A stretch of DNA of 9,557 nt from Anaeromyxobacter sp. (GTDB taxonomy: Bacteria > Myxococcota > Myxococcia > Myxococcales > Anaeromyxobacteraceae). Below the pieces are notes generated by a model. The model made no database searches. It was not told the origin of the DNA and saw only the letters and a program-made list of their open reading frames with translations. The stretch spans positions 1 through 9,557 of the forward strand of contig JAHWYA010000036.1 in the NCBI GenBank assembly GCA_020028115.1. Direction: 5' to 3'. Positions 1-9,557 of the stretch are shown one piece after another; position 1 is the stretch's first letter; every line of letters begins with the position of its first letter. The translations under genes and the position numbers were made by a program.

Positions 1-1403
1 CCCCACGCGGCGAGCGCGAGGGGCAGGCAGGCGGCCGCGACGCGGCCCAGGTGCGCCACGACCCCGGCGCCGCCGAGGCCGCCATGGCGGCGGCGCCAGG
101 CGACGGCGAGGACGGCGAAGTTGGCGGTGGCGGCGAGGGAGGTGCCGAGGGCGACCCCGCGGAACCCGAGGACCGGATAGAGGGCGGCGTTGAGGCCCAC
201 GTTCGCGACCATCCCGAGGACGCTCCCCGCGACCGCGACGCGGCTGTCGTCGAGCGCGTAGTAGGCCGGCGCGAGCACCTTCACCGCGGAGTAGCCGTAG
301 AGCCCGAGCGCGTAGCAGAGCAGCGCCTGCGACGTCGCGGCGGTGTCGCCCGCGCCGAAGCGGCCGTGCTCGAAGATGAGCGAGATGATCGGGTGGGCGA
401 GGATCGCGAGGCCGACCGCGGACGGGACGTTCAGGAACGCGACGTGCCGCAGCGCGGAGCCGAGCGTCGCGCGGACCGCGTCCATGTCCTTCGCGGCGGC
501 GCGCTGCGCGACGCCCGCGCCGGCGACCGTCGCGATCGCGACGCCGAAGACGCCGAGCGGGAGCTGCATGAGCCGGAACGCGAACTGGAGCCAGCTGTTC
601 GCGCCGACCTCGTGCGACGCGAACCAGGTGTTCACGACGATGTTCACCTGGGTCGCGGACAGGCCGATGACGGCGGGGCCCATGAGCCGCGCGATGCGCC
701 GGATCCCGGGGTCCGCGAGGGTGGCGCGCGAGAGCCGCGGGCGCGGGCGGTAGCCGAGCGCGAGGAGCTGCGGGACCTGCACGAGGAGCTGGAGGAGCCC
801 GCCCGCCATCGTGCCGGCGCACCAGCCCACGACGGCGCGCTCCGGCGGCCACCCGGCCGCCCACAGCCCGAGCCCCACCGCGATCGACCCGACGTTGAAG
901 AGGGCCGGCGCGAGCGCCGGCGCCGTGAAGCGGCACTGCGCGTTCAGCATGCCCATCGCCACCGCGGAGAGCGAGACGAGGAGCAGGAACGGCATCATGA
1001 TGCGGGTGAGGAGCGCGGCGAGGGCGGGCTCCGCGATCCCCGGCGCGATGGCGCCGACGACGCCGTCCGCGACCACGACGCCGACGAGCACGAGGGCGCC
1101 GACCACGGCGAGCACGAGCCCGACGACCGCGTTCGCGAGGCGCCACGCCTCGGCCGGCCCCCGGTTCCGGTGCGCGTCCGCGAAGGCCGGGACGAACGCC
1201 GACGAGAGCGCCCCCTCGGCGAACAGGTCGCGCAGCAGGTTCGGGATGCGGAAGGCGACGACGAACGCGTCGGAGAACCGGTTCGCGCCGACCAGGATGG
1301 CGAAGAGCTGATCGCGGACGAGCCCCAGGATCCGCGACGCCATCGTGGCGGCGGAGAGCCAGACGGCGCGTCCGACCTTCACGGGCGGCGAGGCTTCGGC
1401 CAC
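1..1403 (-). CDS. murJ: Lipid II flippase MurJ (MviN family), 3' end beyond the window
   Basis: Integral membrane protein of the MOP superfamily that moves lipid II across the inner membrane for peptidoglycan synthesis. Reading leftward from GTG at 1403, the frame stays open to the window edge (about 467 residues; the family is usually 500-550, so only the last part is missing). The N-terminus carries the family signature: ASRILGLVRDQLFA (residues 22-35), then DAFVVAFRIPNLLRDLFAEG (45-64). The rest alternates hydrophobic helices with short charged loops, including VNTWFAS and a QLPLGVFGVAIATV stretch typical of MurJ. GTG 1403 is preferred over the in-frame ATG at 1343 because a purine-rich GGGAGGGAGAGGGG sits just upstream and the extra 20 residues are plausible. 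It starts 19 bases after the preceding gene's stop, so it is probably the last visible gene of the coaX transcription unit. Identification is firm; the exact start is less certain. Confidence 0.93.
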   Translation of the reverse strand, partial: MAEASPPVKVGRAVWLSAATMASRILGLVRDQLFAILVGANRFSDAFVVAFRIPNLLRDLFAEGALSSAFVPAFADAHRNRGPAEAWRLANAVVGLVLAVVGALVLVGVVVADGVVGAIAPGIAEPALAALLTRIMMPFLLLVSLSAVAMGMLNAQCRFTAPALAPALFNVGSIAVGLGLWAAGWPPERAVVGWCAGTMAGGLLQLLVQVPQLLALGYRPRPRLSRATLADPGIRRIARLMGPAVIGLSATQVNIVVNTWFASHEVGANSWLQFAFRLMQLPLGVFGVAIATVAGAGVAQRAAAKDMDAVRATLGSALRHVAFLNVPSAVGLAILAHPIISLIFEHGRFGAGDTAATSQALLCYALGLYGYSAVKVLAPAYYALDDSRVAVAGSVLGMVANVGLNAALYPVLGFRGVALGTSLAATANFAVLAVAWRRRHGGLGGAGVVAHLGRVAAACLPLALAAW

Positions 1404-1422
1404 CGTCCCCTCTCCCTCCCGC

Positions 1423-2568
1423 TCAGTGCTTCCCGCCACCGGAGCCCTTCGACGCCATCTCCTTCTTCATGAGGAAGGACTTCGCCTGCGACTGGATGGT
1501 CTGCGGGACGTTCCGGTCGCGGGCGAGCTCCTTGATGTCCTTCTCCTGCAGCGTGTACATGAGCTTGAGCGCGGTCGGGAGCGGGACCTTCGGGTTCTTC
1601 ACGATCGACATCTTGATCGCGTAGTGCTTCAGGAACTCGCGGCTCGAGTAGACGTACCGCAGCACGTCCGCGTTCACCGTGCGCGAGTTCGCGAGCCCGA
1701 GGATCTCGCCGTCGGTGATCCGCGGGCTCGTCGCGGCCGCCATGCAGACGAGCTTGTTCGAGTCGCGCAGGAGGATCGTCCGCGCCTCCTTGTTGCCGAG
1801 CGTCGCGAGCTTGATCTTCTCGGACACCGACATCTTCATGATGCGCTTCGTGATGTTGACCCGCTTCGGGTCCTCCTGCGGCGCGTCGGCGGGGGCCGCG
1901 GCGGCGGCCTCGCCCGCGTCGGTCGCGAGCACCTCGCCGAACTCCTGGAGCAGCGCCGCCGCGGTCTCCTGCGGCTCGGGCGCCTTCGCCCGCGGATCGA
2001 CGCCGTGGACGCGCTGGTGCGCGTCGACCGACCTCGGGACGTCGAGGAGCGTGAGGCCGTTGCGGACGCAGAAGTCGCAGGCGCCGTCGACCGTCGACGC
2101 GAGGGCGTTCGGGTTCGCGCAGAGGCCGCGGAGGATCCCCTCGTGGCGCAGGAGCCGCAGCTCGTTCTGCCGCACCACGTCGGCGAGCCGCTGCGACACC
2201 GCCGGCGCGAGCCGGGCGATGGTCTCGTCGAGCGTCGCCGGGTTCATCAGCACGAGCTCGAGGGCGGCCTCCTTGCCGGCGAAGCGGTCCGCGAGCCAGT
2301 CGAGGACGACGCCCTTCATGCCCTCCGCGCGCAGCGCGACGCCCCAGATCTTGTCCGGGAGCCCCTCGGCGGTCTTCAGCGCGGCCGCGGCGACGCCCGC
2401 GTCGGGGTCGAACGAGAGCATGAACAGGAGCGTCGAGAGGTCGTTCGCCGCGACCGCCGGCACGAGCCCCTTCGCGCCCATCATCCGGAGCGGCGGCGGC
2501 GCCTTCGGATCGGCGTGCTTCTGGAGCGGCTTCGGGAGCGTCTCGAGCGGGAGCGGGCAGTCGGCCAT
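1423..2568 (-). CDS. Conserved hypothetical protein, two helical-repeat-like domains joined by an Ala/Pro linker
   Basis: Predicted soluble protein of 381 residues with no signal peptide or membrane segment. Residues about 30-190 are alpha-helical with HEAT-like spacing (VPAVAANDLSTLLFMLSFDP, then LPDKIWGVALRAEG). An Ala/Pro/Glu-rich linker follows at about 195-233. The C-terminal domain (about 237-370) has the pattern SEKIKLATLGNKEARTILLR, then NKLV, SPRITDGEILGLANSRTVN and KNPKVPLPTALKLM, which looks like repeated short helical hairpins. I recall this C-terminal domain from uncharacterised myxobacterial and Geobacter proteins; I do not know its function. The tail ends SKGSGGGKH. The ATG at 2568 is preceded by GGGGAG at good spacing and lies one base after the TGA of the TPR gene, so translation is probably coupled. 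The neighbour murJ offers no more than a loose hint of an envelope connection. Confidence 0.85.
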   Translation of the reverse strand: MADCPLPLETLPKPLQKHADPKAPPPLRMMGAKGLVPAVAANDLSTLLFMLSFDPDAGVAAAALKTAEGLPDKIWGVALRAEGMKGVVLDWLADRFAGKEAALELVLMNPATLDETIARLAPAVSQRLADVVRQNELRLLRHEGILRGLCANPNALASTVDGACDFCVRNGLTLLDVPRSVDAHQRVHGVDPRAKAPEPQETAAALLQEFGEVLATDAGEAAAAAPADAPQEDPKRVNITKRIMKMSVSEKIKLATLGNKEARTILLRDSNKLVCMAAATSPRITDGEILGLANSRTVNADVLRYVYSSREFLKHYAIKMSIVKNPKVPLPTALKLMYTLQEKDIKELARDRNVPQTIQSQAKSFLMKKEMASKGSGGGKH

Positions 2569-2569
2569 C

Positions 2570-3111
2570 TCAGCTCCCCTGCTCGCCGTCGCCGAGCGGC
2601 ACGCCGAGCGAGACCGGGGACAGCTCGTACACGGGCCCGTTCCGCCGGGCCCAGCGCTGGCGGAGCCGCCCGAGGACGCGGTTCAGCGGGTTCCCGCGGG
2701 TGAGGAACGGGAGCACCGGCTCGCGCCGCGCCCCCATCGCGTCCCGCGCCGCGCACAGCCGCGGATCGTCGGGCCACTGCTCGAGGCCGCGGTGGACGGC
2801 GCGCACGGCGCGGTCGCGCTGGTTGAGCGCGAGGTGGACGCGCGCGGAGTTGAGGAGCAGCTCCGGCCCGGGACCCGCGGCGCGCAGCGCCTGGTCGACG
2901 AGCAGGACGCCGAGGTTCGAGTTCTTCTCGACCAGCACGAGCGTGAGCCCGTACCAGGACATGAACGCGGGCTCGCGCGGGTCGCGCCGGTGCGCGCGCT
3001 CGAACGCCGCGTGCGCGCCGGCGAGGTCGCGCGCGGCGAACGCCGCGAGCCCCTCCTCGAACGAGGCGCGCGGCGCCGCTTCGCCCGCACCGGCCGTGCC
3101 CGTCTGCCCGG

Positions 3112-3115
<4 letters not shown>
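2570..3115 (-). CDS. Small TPR-like protein
   Basis: A 181-residue soluble protein starting at GTG 3115. Its start overlaps the coaX stop as GTGA, which fixes the start and implies translational coupling. After a short Gly/Ala-rich N-terminus there are about three tetratricopeptide-like helical pairs: [20 protein letters not shown] followed by ERAHRRDP (residues about 18-47), a degenerate [20 protein letters not shown] unit (about 53-72), and [20 protein letters not shown] (about 88-107) followed by a WPDDPRL turn. The C-terminus has a motif outside the TPRs, [20 protein letters not shown], which I associate with small TPR proteins of delta-proteobacteria and myxobacteria. TPRs generally mediate protein-protein contacts; no catalytic motif is visible and no partner can be named. 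An upstream in-frame extension to 3517 exists only because coaX is open in that frame, and I reject it. Confidence 0.82.
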
Positions 3116-3876
<761 letters not shown>

Positions 3877-3882
3877 GCCGCG

Positions 3883-3912
3883 AGGTTAGCCGCGGGCGGA
3901 GGCCTTGGTCAA
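3883..3912 (-). promoter_or_regulatory. Predicted sigma70-type promoter for coaX, probably giving a leaderless mRNA
   Basis: On the minus strand TTGACC (3912-3907) is followed by an 18-base spacer and TAACCT (3888-3883). The -35 matches five of six consensus bases and the -10 keeps the key T1, A2 and T6. Six bases (CGCGGC) then separate the -10 from the coaX GTG, so initiation about seven bases downstream would fall on or next to the start codon. TTGACC and the AT-containing patch stand out in this GC-rich DNA, and the gap is one of only two intergenic spaces here longer than 70 bases. No experimental evidence. Confidence 0.55.
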
Positions 3913-3922
3913 TTACGGCGGA

Positions 3923-3939
3923 GCAGCTCGTCCGGCTGC
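3923..3939 (-). terminator. Weak hairpin after birA, possible terminator without a U tract
   Basis: Twelve bases after the birA stop the transcript can form a perfect five-base-pair stem, GCAGC-(7-base loop)-GCTGC. No run of U follows (TCCGCCGTAATTG), so it is at best a poor intrinsic terminator. Its position, between birA and the coaX promoter, is where an end of the valS-nadC-birA transcript would be expected. Confidence 0.2.
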
Positions 3940-3950
3940 CCCTGCGCTCG

Positions 3951-4946
3951 TCAACGCGCGCGAAGCAGGGTGATGTCGCCGGACGTGATCCGCTCCACCC
4001 CGGCCGGCGTCCGGACGAGGAGCGCCCCGGTCTCGTCGAGGTCCTCGGCGGTGCCCGACACCTCCCGCCCGTCCACCTTCACGGCCACCTCCCGGCCGAG
4101 CGTCACGCTCCGCTCGCGCCACGCGTCCCGGATGGCGCCGAACCCCTGCTCCGCGTGGCGGTCGAGCCACTCCTCGAGGGCGGTGAAGCAGGCGGCGGCG
4201 AAGAGCGCCCGGGGGGCGGGCTGGCCGCGCTCGAGGAGGACGCTCGTCGCGGAGTCGCGGAGGTCCGCCGGGAAGTCCTCGCGGCGGGCGTTCACGTTCA
4301 CCCCCACGCCGAGCACGATCCACTCGACCCTGTCGGGCTCGGCGGCGAGCTCGGAGAGGATCCCGGCGAGCTTGCTCCCGCCGGGCGCGAGCAGGTCGTT
4401 CGGCCACTTGATCCCCGCCTCGACGCCCGCGTGCCGGAGGGCCTCGCACAGCGCGATCGAGGCGACGAGCGTCAGCTCGGGGGCCCGCGCCGGCGGGAGC
4501 TCGGGGCGGAGGACGACCGAGAAGTACAGGTTCCGGCGCGCGGGAGAGGCCCACATCCGCCCGCGTCGCCCGCGCCCGGCCGTCTGCCGCTCCGCGACGA
4601 CCACCTCGCCGTGCTCGGCCCCCTCGTCCGCGAGCTCCTTCGCACGATCGCTCGTCGAGCCGATCTCCTCGTACCAGTGGATGACCCGGCCGACGTCGTG
4701 GGTGTTGAGGAGCGGCCGCAGCTCGAGCGCGCCGATCCGATCGGGCACCCCGGCGAGCCGGTAGCCGCGCGCGGGGAAGGCATCGATCCGGTACCCCTGC
4801 GTGCGGAGCGCCTCGACGTGCTTCCAGACGGCGGCCCGCGTGAGGCCGAGCTTGTCCGAGATCGCCTCGCCGGACACGAACTCGTCCCCCGCCTCGGCCA
4901 GGAAGGCGAGGACGAGCTCTTCCGATTCGGGACGCTCCGGAGCCAT
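3951..4946 (-). CDS. birA: Biotin-[acetyl-CoA-carboxylase] ligase / biotin repressor BirA
   Basis: Activates biotin with ATP to biotinyl-AMP and transfers it to a lysine of biotin carboxyl carrier proteins, such as that of acetyl-CoA carboxylase. The 331 residues match full-length bifunctional BirA. An N-terminal winged helix-turn-helix spans about residues 8-65 (EAISDKLGLTRAAVWKHVEA at 27-46), so a DNA-binding repressor role is possible. The catalytic domain has GSTSDRAKELA near 96-106, the biotinyl-AMP loop GRGRRGR at 124-130, KWPNDLL at 180-186, SKLAGILSEL at 191-200 and VLGVGVNVN at 211-219. An SH3-like C-terminal domain covers about 280-331 (EVSGTAEDLDETGALLVR). ATG 4946 lies 14 bases after the nadC stop with a GGGGG stretch before it, so it is probably cotranscribed with nadC. 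I see no biotin-synthesis genes or obvious operator here. Confidence 0.96.
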   Translation of the reverse strand: MAPERPESEELVLAFLAEAGDEFVSGEAISDKLGLTRAAVWKHVEALRTQGYRIDAFPARGYRLAGVPDRIGALELRPLLNTHDVGRVIHWYEEIGSTSDRAKELADEGAEHGEVVVAERQTAGRGRRGRMWASPARRNLYFSVVLRPELPPARAPELTLVASIALCEALRHAGVEAGIKWPNDLLAPGGSKLAGILSELAAEPDRVEWIVLGVGVNVNARREDFPADLRDSATSVLLERGQPAPRALFAAACFTALEEWLDRHAEQGFGAIRDAWRERSVTLGREVAVKVDGREVSGTAEDLDETGALLVRTPAGVERITSGDITLLRAR

Positions 4947-4960
4947 GGACCCCCGAAATC

Positions 4961-5806
4961 TCACTCCAGCTCGAAGGAGATGTCCACCGCGCGCGCCGAG
5001 TGGGTGATCGCGCCCATCGAGACGAAGTCGACGCCGGTGGCCGCGACGCGCGGCAGCCGCTCGAGCGTCATGTTGCCGCTCGCCTCGAGGAGCACCCGCC
5101 CGGCGGCCCGCCGGACGGCCTCCGCCATGGCCGCGTCGTCCATGTTGTCGAGGAGGACGATGTCCGCCCCGGCGCCGATCGCGGCGTCGAGCCCGGGGAG
5201 ATCGACGACCTCCACCTCGAGCTTCAGCATGGCGCCCGCCCGCTCGCGGGCGCGGCGCACCGCCTCGGCGACGCCGCCGCACGCCGCGACGTGGTTGTCC
5301 TTCACGAGGATCCCGTCGCCGAGGGAGAACCGGTGGTTCCGGCCCCCGCCGGCACGGACGGCCGCCTTCTCCAGCATCCGCCAGCCCGGGGTCGTCTTGC
5401 GGGTGTCGAGGAGCCGCGTGCGGCCGCCGCCGGCGGCGAGCGCGTCGACGCACCGGCGCGTCGCGGTCGCGACGCCGGACAGCCGCTGCAGGAAGTTGAG
5501 GGCGGTGCGCTCCGCGGCGAGGAGCGCGCGGACGCGCCCGGAGGCGGCGCCGAAGATCGTGCCCTTCGGCACCCGCGCCCCGTCCTCGACGTCGAAGCGG
5601 CACTCCGCGCCGAGCAGCTCGAAGACGCGGCCGGCGACGGCGACCCCGGCGACGAAGAGGTCCTCCTTCGCGAGGAACCGCCCCTCGCCCTCCGCCGCGG
5701 CGTCGATCGTCGCCTCGCTCGTCGCGTCCCCGAGGAGGAGATCCTCCTCGAGGGCGAGCTCGACGAGCCGCTCGGCGTGCGCCGCGAGCCGCTCCACGAA
5801 CGGCAC
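4961..5806 (-). CDS. nadC: Nicotinate-nucleotide pyrophosphorylase (quinolinate phosphoribosyltransferase, carboxylating)
   Basis: Converts quinolinate and PRPP to nicotinate mononucleotide, CO2 and pyrophosphate in de novo NAD synthesis. The 281 residues match the family. Motifs in order: LALEEDLLLGDATS near 17-30, ERTALNFLQRLSGVAT at 99-114, LLDTRKTTPGWRMLEKAAV at 132-150 followed by GGGRNHRF at 153-160, DGILVKDNH at 164-172, LEVEV at 196-200, IVLLDNMDD at 216-224 and LLEASGNMT at 239-247. DTRKTTPG and KDNH supply the expected substrate-binding Arg, Lys and His residues. The GTG at 5806 directly abuts the upstream TAG, with no clear Shine-Dalgarno. A second in-frame GTG at 5797 (residue 4) has AGGTG six bases upstream and may be the true start. 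Either way translation probably depends on ribosomes finishing the upstream frame. Confidence 0.96.
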   Translation of the reverse strand: MPFVERLAAHAERLVELALEEDLLLGDATSEATIDAAAEGEGRFLAKEDLFVAGVAVAGRVFELLGAECRFDVEDGARVPKGTIFGAASGRVRALLAAERTALNFLQRLSGVATATRRCVDALAAGGGRTRLLDTRKTTPGWRMLEKAAVRAGGGRNHRFSLGDGILVKDNHVAACGGVAEAVRRARERAGAMLKLEVEVVDLPGLDAAIGAGADIVLLDNMDDAAMAEAVRRAAGRVLLEASGNMTLERLPRVAATGVDFVSMGAITHSARAVDISFELE

Positions 5807-8908
<3,102 letters not shown>

Positions 8909-9010
8909 GGTGGCTCTCCGTGAAAGGGAGGGACGCCGGTCCCGAGACGATCGGGCGCGGCATCGGGAGCGTCGGGTTCGGGGCGACGGACCGAGGCGCT
9001 GCGCCGGGCG
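8909..9010 (-). promoter_or_regulatory. valS leader: two small, mutually exclusive hairpins and the valS Shine-Dalgarno
   Basis: This 102-base gap holds no gene. In the transcript CCCGA-(TCGTC)-TCGGG (8955-8941) could pair. It shares GGG with the next possible stem, GGGAC-(CGGC)-GTCCC (8943-8930), so only one can form. TCCCTTTCA follows the second stem, and then the valS Shine-Dalgarno GGAGAG (8919-8914). The layout resembles an attenuator, but the stems are only five base pairs and such repeats arise easily at this GC content. No convincing -35/-10 pair is visible, so valS may be read through from the upstream gene. The gap is too short for a T-box leader. Confidence 0.25.
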
Positions 9011-9023
9011 CTAGCCCTGGCGC
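9001..9023 (-). other. GC-rich hairpin enclosing the stop codon of the upstream gene
   Basis: The transcript can form GCGCC-A-GGGC / GCCC-GGCGC, nine base pairs with one bulged base, and the TAG stop lies in the four-base loop. No U tract follows, so it is not a standard intrinsic terminator. It could stabilise the 3' end or contribute to factor-dependent termination. Confidence 0.3.
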
Positions 9024-9557
9024 TGCTTTACGAGCCGGTCGAGGTTCTCGCGGATGATGGTCTCGGCGAGCTGCGGGACCACCTCCCAGACGACCTTCTC
9101 GATGACCTCGAGCGAGGCCTTCGAGAGCGCCTCGCGCAGGAGCGCCTCGCCGCCGTCGCGCGCGGCGGCGGGCGCCGGCGCCTCCGGCTTGTGGCCCACC
9201 GCGGCGGGCGGCGGGACGAAGGCGTGCATCGGCGCGAGCTCGGGCTCGGACTCCGGCTCGTCGGGGAGCTCGATCGGCGCCGGCGACTTCGCGGGCGCCT
9301 CCGGCTCCGCGTCGACGTCGAACGAGAGCTCGTCCGCGAGGGAAGAGGGCGCCGCGGGAGCGGCCCGCGCAGCGGGCGCGGCGGGCGCAGGGCGACCCCG
9401 GGCCGCGGGCTCCATGTCGATGTCGCCGAAGTCCTCCTCGGGCGCGGGCGCCTTCGCGGGCGCGCCGACCCCGAACCCGAACGGATCGCGTCGCCCCGGC
9501 GCGGCGGCGGGGGCCGCGGCGGCCGGACCGGCGGACCGGGCGGGAGGGGCGGGCGCC
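9011..9557 (-). CDS. C-terminal part of an Ala/Pro-rich protein, possibly a response-regulator-type protein; 5' end beyond the window
   Basis: The frame is open from the right edge to TAG at 9011, giving the last 181 residues. The ATG at 9415 is internal: the same frame continues upstream with RRDPFGFGVGAP and PEEDFGDIDM, like the sequence after it. Most of the visible part is an Ala/Pro/Glu linker with acidic clusters (LADELSFDVDAEPEAPAK, PDEPESEPELAPM), likely disordered. The last 45 or so residues form a predicted amphipathic helix with the motif EVIEKVVWEVVPQLAETIIR and then ENLDRLVK. I recall this kind of terminal motif from receiver-domain proteins of delta-proteobacteria and myxobacteria, where it follows a Pro-rich linker. 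No receiver domain is visible here, so the class is a guess. It ends 102 bases before valS and may share its transcript. Confidence 0.75.
   Translation of the reverse strand, partial: APAPPARSAGPAAAAPAAAPGRRDPFGFGVGAPAKAPAPEEDFGDIDMEPAARGRPAPAAPAARAAPAAPSSLADELSFDVDAEPEAPAKSPAPIELPDEPESEPELAPMHAFVPPPAAVGHKPEAPAPAAARDGGEALLREALSKASLEVIEKVVWEVVPQLAETIIRENLDRLVKQRQG

Noticed and set aside
2481..2777. Separate minus-strand ORF spanning the TPR/helical-repeat junction
   Set aside because: It is an out-of-frame Arg/Ala-rich reading across two well-supported genes that meet at TGA-G-ATG.
3877..3950. BirA operator or small RNA between birA and coaX
   Set aside because: No long dyad like a biotin operator is present. 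The space is accounted for by a promoter-like pair and one five-base-pair stem.
8909..9010. T-box riboswitch for valS
   Set aside because: The gap is only 102 bases and has no T-box sequence or specifier-loop architecture. T-boxes are also uncommon for ValS outside Gram-positives.

Overview
The window is a very GC-rich, densely packed bacterial stretch in which every supported gene lies on the minus strand. GC skew and third-position GC leave long open frames opposite the real genes; these are treated as shadows. The composition, the Ala/Pro-rich linkers, the Lys/Ala/Pro histone-H1-like tail, and two conserved proteins that resemble hypothetical proteins of myxobacteria and Geobacter suggest a Myxococcota chromosome, perhaps Anaeromyxobacter-like. 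That assignment is inference from sequence style, not from a search.

In transcription order (right to left): the 3' part of an Ala/Pro-rich protein with a conserved helical C-terminus, possibly a response-regulator-type protein (9557-9011); a roughly 100-base leader with small hairpins; valS (8908-5807), which reads without a stop into a 120-residue Lys/Arg/Ala/Pro-rich, histone-H1-like segment; nadC (5806-4961), which starts on the base after the valS stop; and birA (4946-3951). After a 74-base gap holding a plausible promoter come coaX (3876-3112), a small TPR-like protein (3115-2570, overlapping coaX by GTGA), a conserved two-domain helical-repeat protein of unknown function (2568-1423), and the 5' part of murJ (1403 to the left edge).

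Most of the window is housekeeping. It covers valine tRNA charging, NAD synthesis (nadC), biotin attachment and possibly biotin repression (birA), the first step of CoA synthesis (coaX), and lipid II flipping for peptidoglycan (murJ). Two transcription units are likely: valS-nadC-birA, and coaX-TPR-helical repeat-murJ.

The most unusual signal is the 3' end of valS. The synthetase's normal coiled-coil arm is followed in frame by a complete small basic ORF that has its own ATG and a perfect AGGAGG six bases upstream. The locus could make a ValS with a histone-like tail, a free histone-like protein from the internal start, or both. A second point is that coaX appears to be leaderless: its -10 element ends six bases before the GTG codon.
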